From the NCBI RefSeq assembly GCF_003202285.1, contig NZ_MASW01000007.1, positions 186,001 to 250,000 on the forward strand: a DNA stretch of 64,000 nucleotides. The letters are read 5' to 3'. Below are positions 14,640-23,102 of this stretch, one piece after another. The stretch comes from Prauserella muralis (GTDB lineage Bacteria > Actinomycetota > Actinomycetes > Mycobacteriales > Pseudonocardiaceae). The position numbers and the translations under genes were made by a program. The notes beneath the pieces are model-generated. The model searched no databases, was not told the origin of the DNA, and saw nothing but the letters and a program-made list of their open reading frames with translations. Position 1 is the stretch's first letter, and the number at the start of each line of letters is the position of its first letter.

Positions 14640-16760
14640 TCAACGCGCTGAGACGAGGACCGCAGGCTCCACCGGCAGTCGGCGCACCCGTACTCCGGTC
14701 GCGTGGTAGACGGCATTGGTCACGGCCGCTACCGTGCCTACGAGTCCGATCTCACCGACGCCTTTCACGCCGAGCGGGTTGACCGCCGGATCAGCGATGT
14801 CGAGCATCTCCACCCTGACCTGCCCGACGTCCGCATGGGTGGCGACATGGCAGGCGCCGAGGTCGGTGCCGCTGAACGCGGCGCGAGACCGGTCGATCGG
14901 CGTCCGCTCCATGATCGCGTGACCGATGCCCCAGGTGATACCGCCGACCAGTTGGGCACGTGCGGTCCGCGGATTGACGATCCGGCCCGCGTCGAATACT
15001 CCCACCACCCGCGGGACCCGAACCATCCCCGTGACGGGGTCGACCCGAACTTCGGCGAACTGCGCCCCGTACGCGAACAGCACGCGGCCATCGCGAACCG
15101 GGCCGAGCTGCACACGGCTGCCCCGGCGGTGTGCCGCGTGGAGCGCCGGGGTCATCCCGCGCGGGACCCAGCGTGCCGTCACGGTGACCGGCGCCGACTC
15201 GCCGCGCTCGAGCGCCGCGCGCAGGAGCAGACCCGCGCGGTACACGGCAGAGCCGGCCGACCCGGTCGTGCATGAGCCGGCCGCCATCAGGCCGGCAGGC
15301 AACACCGAGTCGCCTAGGGTGACGACGACCGCACCGGGGTCGAGACCGGCGGCGTCGGCCGCGATCTGGGCGAGCACGGTCGCCGCTCCGGTTCCCAGAT
15401 CCGTCGCGGCGACCTCGACGACGGCCCGCCCGTCCTCATCAAGCGTCATCCGGCACTCAACGATGCCGCCGCCGTTGGCGGGGTAGAGCGAGGCAGCGCA
15501 CCCCCATCCGATCAGCTCCCCGGCATCCGACATCGAACGCGGCCGCGGATCGCGGTCCGCCCAGCCGAACAGCTCCGCGCCGAGCCGCAGACATTGGGAC
15601 AGGTGCCGCCCACCGAAGGGAAGCCGCGTGACCGGGTCGCGCGCAGGCTCGTTGCGCAACCGCAGCGCCACGGGATCGACCTGGAGCCGGGCTGCGAGCT
15701 CGTCGACCGCCGACTCCAGCGCGAACGCGTGCCCGAACTCGGCCGGTGCCCGCATGAAACCGGGGGTGGGCGCATCAACCGGCGCGACGGTCTCGCGGCA
15801 ACGGATCCGTGACGTGGCGTAGAGCCGCGCTGTCATCGCGGTTCCCGCCAAACCCACGGTGTCCGTGCGGGAGGTCTGCGCACGGACGTCGTGCTCGTAC
15901 CCGAGCAGCCGCCCACCTGAGGTCGCCGTCAGCCGCACCCGATGGGTGCTCTGCGGGCGGAATGACGCGACGGTCGCGCACTGCTGCCTGGTGACGAACA
16001 ACCGCACCGGAGCCGCCAGCCGCCGTGCAGCCCAGGCGACGAGGACGGTGTGCCACAGGACAACGGCCTTCCCGCCGAATCCACCCCCGACGTAGGGCGC
16101 CCGGACTCGGACCGCCGACTCGGGCACGCCGAGTGCCGCGGCCAGGCCCCGCTGCTCGCCCTGCACCCACTGCGTCGGCACATCGACCTCCAGGCTCGCG
16201 CCCCGCCACTGCGCGAGTACCGCATACAGCTCGATCGCGTGGTGGTGCTGGGCCGGCGTCGTGTAGACCTCATCGACGGCCACAGCCCCGCCCGGCATGC
16301 GATCACCTACTTCCCAGCGGGCGACCTCCACATCGTCGGCCGGATCGGTGTCGGCCAGGTCGAGCACCGCCGGCCCAGTCGCATACCGCACGTCGACAGC
16401 GTGCGCGGCCCGTTCCGCGACCTCCCCCGTCTCGGCGACGACGAGGGCGACGATCTGTCCGGCGTGCCGGATCACCGGTCCGGCCAGCGGGCAGGCAGCG
16501 GTGTGGAAGTGACCTCCATCGACGAGGGCCTGCACCGGGTTCAGCTCTCCGGCCAGGTCGTGGTGAGTGATCACCGCCCGCACCCCCGGCAGCCCGGACG
16601 CGTCACTGGCGTCGATCGACGTGATGAGACCTCGAGCGATCGTGCTGGTGACCAGCCGGGCGTGCAGCATGCCGGGAGGACGATGGTCAGCGGCGTAGCG
16701 CGCGACGCCGGTCACCTTCGCGACGGCGTCCGCCCGGACCTGCGGGCTGCCGATGCTCAT
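14640..16760 (-). CDS. xanthine oxidase-family molybdenum-binding subunit (aldehyde oxidoreductase type)
   Basis: 706 aa, somewhat short for this family (750-790 is usual). It binds the molybdopterin-cytosine-dinucleotide cofactor and hydroxylates an aldehyde or N-heterocycle. Motifs in order: ADAVAKVTGVARYAADH, PPGMLHARLV, APYVGGGFGGK (cofactor loop), FMRAPAEFGHAFALE, CTTGSAGSAVYRA and the C-terminal GVKGVGEIGLVG with the catalytic Glu. The ATG at 16760 overlaps the FAD-subunit stop (ATGA). A longer frame upstream overlaps the FAD gene and is not used. No CoxD/XdhC-type maturation gene is in this operon, so cofactor insertion must use a factor elsewhere. Confidence 0.92.
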   Translation of the reverse strand: MSIGSPQVRADAVAKVTGVARYAADHRPPGMLHARLVTSTIARGLITSIDASDASGLPGVRAVITHHDLAGELNPVQALVDGGHFHTAACPLAGPVIRHAGQIVALVVAETGEVAERAAHAVDVRYATGPAVLDLADTDPADDVEVARWEVGDRMPGGAVAVDEVYTTPAQHHHAIELYAVLAQWRGASLEVDVPTQWVQGEQRGLAAALGVPESAVRVRAPYVGGGFGGKAVVLWHTVLVAWAARRLAAPVRLFVTRQQCATVASFRPQSTHRVRLTATSGGRLLGYEHDVRAQTSRTDTVGLAGTAMTARLYATSRIRCRETVAPVDAPTPGFMRAPAEFGHAFALESAVDELAARLQVDPVALRLRNEPARDPVTRLPFGGRHLSQCLRLGAELFGWADRDPRPRSMSDAGELIGWGCAASLYPANGGGIVECRMTLDEDGRAVVEVAATDLGTGAATVLAQIAADAAGLDPGAVVVTLGDSVLPAGLMAAGSCTTGSAGSAVYRAGLLLRAALERGESAPVTVTARWVPRGMTPALHAAHRRGSRVQLGPVRDGRVLFAYGAQFAEVRVDPVTGMVRVPRVVGVFDAGRIVNPRTARAQLVGGITWGIGHAIMERTPIDRSRAAFSGTDLGACHVATHADVGQVRVEMLDIADPAVNPLGVKGVGEIGLVGTVAAVTNAVYHATGVRVRRLPVEPAVLVSAR

Positions 16761-17731
16761 GACACGCCTGCCCTGGACGCGGCGGTGAGGCATGCCTTCG
16801 TCACGGCGCCACGAGCCGCCTCGGCCCGTGGGCCGCACGTCCCGGCGAGAGCGGCGTCCGCGGCCGCCCGTGCCGTCCCCGCCGTCAACCGCTCCCCCAC
16901 CAGCACCGACTCGGCCTCGTGGCTGCGCCACGGGATGGTGGCGACGCTGCCGAGGACGACCCTGGCGGCGATGACCAGCCCGGCGGACACCTCGAGGCCG
17001 ACGGCGGCGGACCCGAGGGCAAACGCGAAACTGCCCCGGTCGCGTACCTTCACGAAGGCGGCGTTGCGCGCCGTCGGCCCGCCCGGCACCAGCACGGCCG
17101 CGATCAGTTCGCCACGACCGAGCACGTGCTCCCGCTCCGGGGTCGCGCCAGGGGCACGGTGCAGCGCAGCGGCCGGGATCCGCCGGGTACCCGCCGGCGA
17201 GCGGGTCTCGATCTCCGCGTCGGCGGCGACCAGTGCAACGGCGAGATCGCCGGGGTACGGGGCGACGCACGCTGTCGAGGTGCCGCGGACGGCGTGGTCG
17301 TGGGCGGGGCCGGTGCGCGCGGCGCAGCCGCTGCCGGGCGCACGGCGGTTGCACGGCGACCGCCCATCCCGGAACGCGGGGCAGCGCGACGCCTGCAGGA
17401 GGTTGCCGCCGATCGTCGCCATGGCACGCAGCTGCCCCGAGGCGGCGAGTTGCAGGCTCTCGACAACCGCGGGGAAACGGGCCGCCATGAGCGGATCGGC
17501 TGCGAGCGCCGCCATGGACGTGAGGGCGCCGATGCGCGCCGGTTCCCCCGCCGTGTCCCATTCCCGCAGCTCACCCACCCAGCGCAGGTCAACGACATGT
17601 GCCGGACGTGCGATCTCCGCTCTGAGCAGCTCGACCAGTGTCGTGCCGCCTGCCAGCGGAGTCGCGCCCGCGGCCGCGGCGGTCACCGCCTCGGACAGCG
17701 ACCGCGCTCGCGTGTACTGGAAGGCCCGCAC
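16757..17731 (-). CDS. FAD-binding subunit with an extra [4Fe-4S] loop (PaoB/YagS-like)
   Basis: 324 aa. PLAGGTTLVELLR and AMATIGGNLLQ bind FAD. Directly after comes RCPAFRDG...SPCNRRAPGSGC, the cysteine-rich insertion that carries a [4Fe-4S] cluster in PaoB of the periplasmic aldehyde oxidoreductase PaoABC and in 4-hydroxybenzoyl-CoA reductase. GTSTACVAPYPGDLAVAL also fits PaoB. It passes electrons from the Fe-S subunit to the acceptor. It overlaps the Mo-subunit gene by 4 bp and follows the 2Fe-2S gene by 3 bp. The cluster loop narrows the complex to the aldehyde-oxidising PaoABC branch, with reasonable but not full certainty. Confidence 0.9.
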   Translation of the reverse strand: MRAFQYTRARSLSEAVTAAAAGATPLAGGTTLVELLRAEIARPAHVVDLRWVGELREWDTAGEPARIGALTSMAALAADPLMAARFPAVVESLQLAASGQLRAMATIGGNLLQASRCPAFRDGRSPCNRRAPGSGCAARTGPAHDHAVRGTSTACVAPYPGDLAVALVAADAEIETRSPAGTRRIPAAALHRAPGATPEREHVLGRGELIAAVLVPGGPTARNAAFVKVRDRGSFAFALGSAAVGLEVSAGLVIAARVVLGSVATIPWRSHEAESVLVGERLTAGTARAAADAALAGTCGPRAEAARGAVTKACLTAASRAGVS

Positions 17732-17734
17732 TGG

Positions 17735-18256
17735 TCAGTCCTCCGCGGCGGCGCGGATCGCGGACAGGATCGCAGGGTAGGACGAGCAGCGGCACAGGTT
17801 GCCACTCATCCGGTCGCGCAGCGCATCGTCGTCGAGATCAGCGAGGGTACCGCCGCTCTCCGCCAGCAAGCCCAGCGCCGACATGATCTGTCCGGGGGTG
17901 CAGAAGCCACACTGGAGTGCGTCCGCGTCGACGAAGGCGCGCTGCATCGGATGCAGGCTGCCGTCCGGACCGGCAAGTCCCTCGATCGTGGTCACCGTCG
18001 CCTCGTCGAGAGTGACGGCCAGGGTCAGGCAGGACAGCACCCGGGCCCCGTCCACGAGCACCGTGCAGGCACCACAGGTCCCCTGATTGCATCCGACCTT
18101 GGTGCCGGTGGCTCCGAGCCCGTCTCGCAGCAGGTCCGCCAGCGTCGTCCGGACGTCGACGGCGAGGGCGTGGCGCCGCCCGTTGACCGTCAGCACGACG
18201 GGCTCCCCGGCAGGATCGGAACAGGCTTCCGCAGCGGGCTGAGGGATCTCGGTCAT
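17735..18256 (-). CDS. (2Fe-2S)-binding subunit of the molybdenum hydroxylase
   Basis: 173 aa with two clusters: plant-type ferredoxin domain GCNQGTCGACTVLVDG plus Cys in RVLSCLTLA, and helical domain QCGFCTPGQIMSA with GNLCRCSSYPAI. All eight Cys are present. There is no twin-arginine signal, unlike the exported PaoA, so this complex should be cytoplasmic. It starts at ATG 18256 and is the first structural gene of the operon, 30 bp after the XRE regulator gene on the same strand; the two may be co-transcribed. Confidence 0.93.
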   Translation of the reverse strand: MTEIPQPAAEACSDPAGEPVVLTVNGRRHALAVDVRTTLADLLRDGLGATGTKVGCNQGTCGACTVLVDGARVLSCLTLAVTLDEATVTTIEGLAGPDGSLHPMQRAFVDADALQCGFCTPGQIMSALGLLAESGGTLADLDDDALRDRMSGNLCRCSSYPAILSAIRAAAED

Positions 18257-18286
18257 GCCCCCAACGCTGCCTGGCCGCGCCGGCGT

Positions 18287-19168
18287 CTACCAGGGTGTGG
18301 CGCTCCTTGGCTCCGGCTTGCGTTGCGCGACCGGGACCCGGCCGCCGCGTCGGGACCCGGCCAGCGATCCCAGTAAGGCAAGCGAGTCCTCGGACGGACT
18401 GCCAGGGTCCGCGTGGTAGACGATGAGCTGCTGGCCGGGTGCCCCGTTGACGGTGAAGCTTTCGTAACGCAGGGCAAGGGGACCGACCTCGGGATGGTGC
18501 AGGCGTTTGGTGTCACCGACTTTGCCGCGCACGTCGTGGCGGGCCCACAACCGCGCGAATTCCTCGCTCTGCACGCTGAGCTCGCCGATGAATGCGGCCA
18601 GCGCGGGATCTTCTTCGAATCCGCTGTTGGCGGCGCGCAGCGTGCCCACGACGTTGCGCGCCGACCGCTGCCAGTCGACGTAGAACTCTGGTGCCGCCGG
18701 GTCGAGGAACGCCATGCGCAGCAGGTTGCCCTGCTCACTGAGTCTCAGAGGTTCGTAGAGGCAGCGTCCGATGGCGTTGCAGGCTCGGATGTTCATCAAG
18801 CGGTCGAGCACGAACGCGGGCGTGTCGGTCCAATGTTGCATGAGCCTGACCAGCCCGGCGGAGACCCGGTCGGCGTCGGCCCGGCTGCGCCGGACCGGGC
18901 CGGCCAGCGTGTGCAGGTATTCCGTTTCCTCTTCGCGCAGTTGAAACGCTCTGGCCAGTGCGTTCAATACCTGCGTGGAGGGGTTCCGTTCGCGTCCCTG
19001 CTCCAGCCGGACGTAGTAGTCGGTACTGACGCCGGCGAGCATGGCGACCTCCTCGCGGCGCAGCCCCGGAGTACGCCGGCTCGGCCCCGCACCGTCCGTC
19101 TCCGCCGGAGGTGAGAGCCTCTCCCTCCGCGCGCGAAGGAAATCGCCCAGTCGATTCCGGCCGTTCAT
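18287..19168 (-). CDS. XRE-family regulator with MmyB-like ligand-binding domain
   Basis: 293 aa. The N-terminal helix-turn-helix region (residues 5-80) contains LGDFLRARRERLSPP, TPGLRREEVAMLAGVSTDYYVRLEQGR and NPSTQVLNALARAFQL, typical of the MmyB group. The C-terminal two thirds is the MmyB-like domain (LDRLMNIRACNAIGRCLY, FARLWARHDVRGKVG, LALRYESFTVNGAPGQQLIVY) thought to bind a fatty-acid-like or aromatic ligand. The start is ATG 19168. It lies upstream of the molybdenum-hydroxylase genes and diverges from the MFS gene. A repeat at 19,214-19,230 lies 46 bp before its start, and a related one at 14,622, so it is the first candidate for binding them. Confidence 0.9.
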   Translation of the reverse strand: MNGRNRLGDFLRARRERLSPPAETDGAGPSRRTPGLRREEVAMLAGVSTDYYVRLEQGRERNPSTQVLNALARAFQLREEETEYLHTLAGPVRRSRADADRVSAGLVRLMQHWTDTPAFVLDRLMNIRACNAIGRCLYEPLRLSEQGNLLRMAFLDPAAPEFYVDWQRSARNVVGTLRAANSGFEEDPALAAFIGELSVQSEEFARLWARHDVRGKVGDTKRLHHPEVGPLALRYESFTVNGAPGQQLIVYHADPGSPSEDSLALLGSLAGSRRGGRVPVAQRKPEPRSATPW

Positions 19169-19213
19169 GTGACCAGGGTAACCGCGCCGGGCCGGACCGC
19201 GAAGTGTCATGAG

Positions 19214-19230
19214 TGGGTGCGCCACACCCC
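19214..19230. promoter_or_regulatory. inverted repeat, copy B, between XRE and MFS genes
   Basis: TGGGTGCG (19214-19221) followed by C and CACACCCC, sharing 13 or 14 of 17 positions with the site at 14,622. Inner arms GGGTG and CACCC are perfect. It sits in the 156-bp divergent promoter region, 46 bp from the XRE start and 95 bp from the MFS start. It is a candidate operator for the XRE protein. Confidence 0.45.
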
Positions 19231-19324
19231 CGTTCGACGTTTCCAGAGCCACGGCCCGTCGGCGAGTATCGCTGCAGTCCTGGACCCGCTCCACCGCGGG
19301 CGCCTCACGGAGAGGTTCTCAACG

Positions 19325-20683
19325 ATGAGTAAACCACCATCTGTTCCCGGCCAGCGCAGCCGTTCGGCATCGAGCGCTGCCCTGCTCGGCTCCGCGCTCG
19401 AGTGGTACGACTTCACGCTCTACGGCACGGCTGCCGCGCTGGTGTTCAACAAGATCATCTTCCCGACCGGCGACCCGGTCGTGGGTACCCTGGCCGCTTT
19501 CGGCACCTACGCGGTCGGCTTCCTGGCCCGCCCGCTCGGCGCCGCGTTCTTCGGCGCTCTCGGCGACCGGGTCGGGCGACGGCGCGTCCTCGTCCTCACA
19601 CTGCTGCTGATGGGCGGCGCCACCGCGGCAATGGGCCTGATCCCCAGTTACGAGACGGCGGGGCTGTGGGCACCGATCCTGCTGATCGCGCTTCGGCTGG
19701 TGCAGGGCTTCGGGGCGGGCGCCGAGTTCGGTGGTGCGGCCGTGCTCGCGGTCGAACACGCGAAACCGCACCGCCGGGGTCTGCAGGGTTCGTGGCCTGC
19801 CGTCGGAGTGTTCCTTGGGCTGGTGACGGCCTCAGCGACGTTCACGTTGCTGACCCGCCTGCCTGCCGAGGCGTTCCTGACGTGGGGTTGGCGGGTGCCG
19901 TTCCTGGCGAGCGTCGTCGTGGTCGCCGTCGCACTCGTGCTGCGCCTGCGCCTTCCCGAAACCCCGGACTTCGCCAAACTTCAGCAGACCGCGCGGGTGG
20001 AGACCGCTCCACTGCGGACGGCGGTGCGGGACTATCGCAGGCCGCTGCTGGTGGTGTTCGGGACTCAGATGGGTCAGAGCGCCATCTCCTATGTCTACCT
20101 CACCTTCGTGACCGCCTACCTGGCACAGAACCTCGAGATGGGCAGCAGCGTCGGCCCTCTCGCCACCACGTTCGCCGCGATCGTGTCCCTCGCCACCATG
20201 CCGCTGTTTGCGGCTCTGTCGGACCGAGTCGGCCGGCGACCCGTGATACTTTTCGGCGCGCTGTTCTCTGCGGCCTTCGCCTTCCCGTTCTTCATGCTCA
20301 CCGACACCCGGACGACGGCGGGCGCCACCATCGCGGTGATCGTCGCGGTCGGTGTCGGCTCTGCGGCCATGATCGGCCCCCAGGGCGCCTACTTCTCCGA
20401 ACTGTTCCCCGCGCGAGTGCGGCTGAGCGGCTTCACGGTCAGCCGCGAAGTCGCGAGCGCGCTGAGTGGCGGCATCTCCCCGCTCATCGCCGTCGCCCTC
20501 GTCGCCGCCTCCGGCGGCTCGTCCTGGCCGGTGTCGATGCTGGTGATCGCGTTCGCCGCCCTCAGCGTCGTCACCCTGCTGTTCGTGGGCAAGGAGACCG
20601 CCCCCGCCCGAACCGGCGAGACCGGTGACGCCGCGCCCACACCTTCCGCCGCTGCAAGCTCTCTCCCCGAGGAGGTCCGATGA
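19325..20683 (+). CDS. MFS transporter, metabolite:H+ symporter (MHS) type
   Basis: 452 aa, 12 predicted membrane helices. SALEWYDFTLYGTAAALVFNK is the characteristic first helix of the ShiA/KgtP/ProP group (W-Y/F-D-F). FFGALGDRVGRRRVLV is the MFS loop motif after helix 2, repeated as FAALSDRVGRRPVI in the second half. LIALRLVQGFGAGAEFGGA is helix 4. Substrates of this group are small organic acids or betaines. The ATG at 19325 is chosen for its fit with the family N-terminus; the longer frame upstream is not needed. Its stop overlaps the CoA-transferase gene (ATGA), so carrier and CoA-transfer enzymes are made together. Confidence 0.9.
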   Translation: MSKPPSVPGQRSRSASSAALLGSALEWYDFTLYGTAAALVFNKIIFPTGDPVVGTLAAFGTYAVGFLARPLGAAFFGALGDRVGRRRVLVLTLLLMGGATAAMGLIPSYETAGLWAPILLIALRLVQGFGAGAEFGGAAVLAVEHAKPHRRGLQGSWPAVGVFLGLVTASATFTLLTRLPAEAFLTWGWRVPFLASVVVVAVALVLRLRLPETPDFAKLQQTARVETAPLRTAVRDYRRPLLVVFGTQMGQSAISYVYLTFVTAYLAQNLEMGSSVGPLATTFAAIVSLATMPLFAALSDRVGRRPVILFGALFSAAFAFPFFMLTDTRTTAGATIAVIVAVGVGSAAMIGPQGAYFSELFPARVRLSGFTVSREVASALSGGISPLIAVALVAASGGSSWPVSMLVIAFAALSVVTLLFVGKETAPARTGETGDAAPTPSAAASSLPEEVR

Positions 20684-21870
20684 CCGCCGGTGCTCTGGAC
20701 GGCCTGCGTGTCCTGGAAATGGGGCAGCTGCTCGCAGGCCCCTTCTGCGGCCAACTGCTCGGCGACCACGGCGCGGACGTCGTGAAGCTGGAGGACCCCC
20801 GCGCGGGGGACCCTATCCGGCAATGGGGCCGCGAGCAGAAGGACGGCACCCCGTTGTGGTGGCCGATCGTCGCCCGCAACAAGAAGTCGGTGACCTGCGA
20901 CCTGCGCACCGCGGACGGGCAACGGATCGCCCGCGAATTCGCGGCACAAGCCGACATCGTGCTGGAGAACTTCAAACCGGGAACGCTCGAACGCTGGGGC
21001 CTGGGCTACGACGAGCTATCGGCCGCCAATCCCGGACTGATCATGGTGCGGGTCAGCGGATTCGGTCAGACCGGGCCGGACGCGCACCGGCCAGGCTATG
21101 GGTCGATTGGCGAGGCCGTCGGCGGGCTGCGCGACGTGGTCGGCGACCCAGACCGACCGCCGTCACGCTGCGGGATCTCCATCGGCGACTCGCTCGCGGG
21201 CACCTTCGCCTGCGTCGGCACTCTCGCCGCGCTGCACCACCGGACCGCGACCGGCCGAGGCCAGATAGTCGACGTCGCCATCTACGAATCGGTGCTCGCC
21301 GTCATGGAGTCCTTGCTACCGGAATGGGAGCTCGCCGGGCACCGCAGGCCCCGCACCGGCGCCCGGCTCCCCAACGTCGTGCCGAGCAATGTCTACCCGA
21401 CCGCCGACGGCGGCGGCGTGCTGATCGCCGCGAACGCGGACTCACCGTTCCGGAGGCTGTTCACCTTGATGGGCGAGCCCGAGCTCGGCGAGCGCTACGC
21501 GCCGCACGAGGAGCGCATCGCGCGGGCCGACGAACTCGACGCACTGATCGCTGCCTGGTCGGCGCGACACACCACGGAGGAAGTTCTGTCTCTGCTCGAC
21601 ACCCACGATGTGCCCGCAGGCCGGATCTACACGGCGGCCGACATGCTCGCGGATCCGCATTTCGCCGCGAGGGAGTCGATCGTGCACGTCACCGAACCAC
21701 GGCTCGGCTCCTTCCCGATGCAGAACATCTTTCCACGCCTTTCGGACACTCCGGGTGCGATCCGCTGGACCGGTCCCACACTCGGCGAGCACACCGACGA
21801 ACTGCTGTCCAAGGATCTCGGCCGCTCCCCAGCCGAGATCGACGACCTTCGGAAGCGTGGTGTCGTGTGA
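20680..21870 (+). CDS. CaiB/BaiF CoA-transferase
   Basis: 396 aa, standard length. Starts LDGLRVLEMGQLLAGPFCGQLLGDHGADVVKLE. ARNKKSVTCDLRTADG and DIVLENFKPGTLERWGLGYDEL follow, with RPGYGSIGEAVGGL carrying the active-site region and GDSLAGTFACVGTLAALHHR after it. Likely function is transfer of CoA from a donor thioester (for example succinyl-CoA) to an imported acid. It overlaps the MFS gene upstream by 4 bp and the racemase-type gene downstream by 4 bp (GTGTGA junction). Substrate unknown. Confidence 0.92.
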   Translation: MTAGALDGLRVLEMGQLLAGPFCGQLLGDHGADVVKLEDPRAGDPIRQWGREQKDGTPLWWPIVARNKKSVTCDLRTADGQRIAREFAAQADIVLENFKPGTLERWGLGYDELSAANPGLIMVRVSGFGQTGPDAHRPGYGSIGEAVGGLRDVVGDPDRPPSRCGISIGDSLAGTFACVGTLAALHHRTATGRGQIVDVAIYESVLAVMESLLPEWELAGHRRPRTGARLPNVVPSNVYPTADGGGVLIAANADSPFRRLFTLMGEPELGERYAPHEERIARADELDALIAAWSARHTTEEVLSLLDTHDVPAGRIYTAADMLADPHFAARESIVHVTEPRLGSFPMQNIFPRLSDTPGAIRWTGPTLGEHTDELLSKDLGRSPAEIDDLRKRGVV

Positions 21871-22982
21871 GCGAGCTGCTCGCCGGCATCCGGGTCGTGG
21901 AGTTCGCGGCGTTCGGGCCAGCCCCGTTCGCCGCGACCATGCTGGCCGACGCGGGCGCCGAAGTGCTGTGCGTAAGCCGACCGGGCGTTGCCGACGACGA
22001 CCCGGTGCGCCGCGGCGGCGGTTTCCTGAGCCGTGGTCGTCCCACTGTCGAACTCGACCTCAAGTCGGCGGAAGGTCAGGGACGTGCTTTCGATCTCCTT
22101 TCGCGGGCCGACGTGCTGCTGGAGGGATACCGGCCCGGCGTCATGGAACGGCTGGGCCTCGGCCCGGACGTCTGCCTTGCGGCCAACTCCCGCCTCGTCT
22201 ACGGACGGATGACGGGATGGGGCCAGGACGGCCCCCGGGCCGCGCAGGCCGGGCACGACATCAACTACCTCGCGGTGAGCGGGGCGTTGCGCGCCATCGC
22301 CCGGGCAGGCGAGGACCCCGTGCCCCCACTGAACCTCGTGGGGGATTTCGGCGGGGGCGGCATGCTGCTCGCCTACGGCGTGCTCGCCGCACTTCTCGAA
22401 CGCACCCGCAGCGGGCGCGGGCAGGTCGTCGACGCCGCCATGCTCGACGGCGTGAACCTGCTGATGTGCGGGGTATGGACCCGGATCGGCAATGGAGGCT
22501 GGAACCCCGACCCCGGCACCAACGAGATCGACACGGGCGCGCACTACTACAACGTCTACCGCACGGCCGACGGCGAGTACATGGCTGTGGGCAGCGTCGA
22601 GCCACGGTTCTACCGGCGCCTGCTCGCCGGGCTCGGACTGGATCCAGCATCCCTCCCCGACCAGCACGACAGCACATGCTGGCCACGCCTGCGGACGCTC
22701 TTCGCCGAGGTTTTCGCGACACGGACGCAGGCGGAATGGATCGCCGTGTTCGACGATCTGGACGCATGTGTGACTCCGGTACTCGGCGTCGACCGCGCCC
22801 CCGACGACCCGCAGGTGGTCGCGCGGACGTTGCTGCCCGAGGTCGGCGGGGCCCGCCAGCCCGCGCCCGCTCCCCGCTTCGGGCGTTCCTCGCTGCGTTG
22901 TCCGGACGCGCCGTCGCCGAGCGCGGAGGAGCTTCTGAGGCGCTGGGGCATCAAGGATGACGTGGGACGGACGGCGGTGTAG
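21867..22982 (+). CDS. alpha-methylacyl-CoA racemase-type CaiB family protein
   Basis: 371 aa. Unlike its neighbour it has the racemase triad pattern: AGHDINYLAVSG (His and Asp region), NLVGDFGGGGM (Asp) and AVGSVEPRFY (Glu). In mycobacterial MCR these residues epimerise 2-methylacyl-CoA. The start is GTG 21867, overlapping the previous stop. A co-operonic CoA-transferase plus racemase suggests an imported branched-chain acid is first thioesterified and then epimerised before beta-oxidation. A homologue is encoded at 38,220 in another operon. The gene is followed by 120 bp holding the TetR promoter. Confidence 0.88.
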   Translation: MSELLAGIRVVEFAAFGPAPFAATMLADAGAEVLCVSRPGVADDDPVRRGGGFLSRGRPTVELDLKSAEGQGRAFDLLSRADVLLEGYRPGVMERLGLGPDVCLAANSRLVYGRMTGWGQDGPRAAQAGHDINYLAVSGALRAIARAGEDPVPPLNLVGDFGGGGMLLAYGVLAALLERTRSGRGQVVDAAMLDGVNLLMCGVWTRIGNGGWNPDPGTNEIDTGAHYYNVYRTADGEYMAVGSVEPRFYRRLLAGLGLDPASLPDQHDSTCWPRLRTLFAEVFATRTQAEWIAVFDDLDACVTPVLGVDRAPDDPQVVARTLLPEVGGARQPAPAPRFGRSSLRCPDAPSPSAEELLRRWGIKDDVGRTAV

Positions 22983-23035
22983 TCCGCCCCCGTCCATGTC
23001 GCGCGACCAGCAGCGGGACCCGGCGGCGCATTCAG

Positions 23036-23045
23036 CCACCGGTGG
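23036..23045. promoter_or_regulatory. CCACCGGTGG palindrome upstream of TetR gene
   Basis: Perfect 10-bp palindrome 58 bp before the TetR start at 23103. The same decamer, also preceded by TCA and followed by G, occurs at 28,548-28,557 in the divergent promoter region of the two flanking operons. This suggests a common operator for this TetR protein. Confidence 0.4.
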
Positions 23046-23102
23046 GTGGGTCCAAGCCGGCCGCGGCGGCGTCGTATCCTCTTCCTGTCGGGAGGAGCAA
23101 GC

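Noticed and set aside
14640-17561. Very long molybdenum-subunit frame extending into the FAD gene
   Set aside because: The extension is the wrong frame of the FAD-subunit gene; the ATGA junction at 16,757-16,760 gives the natural start.
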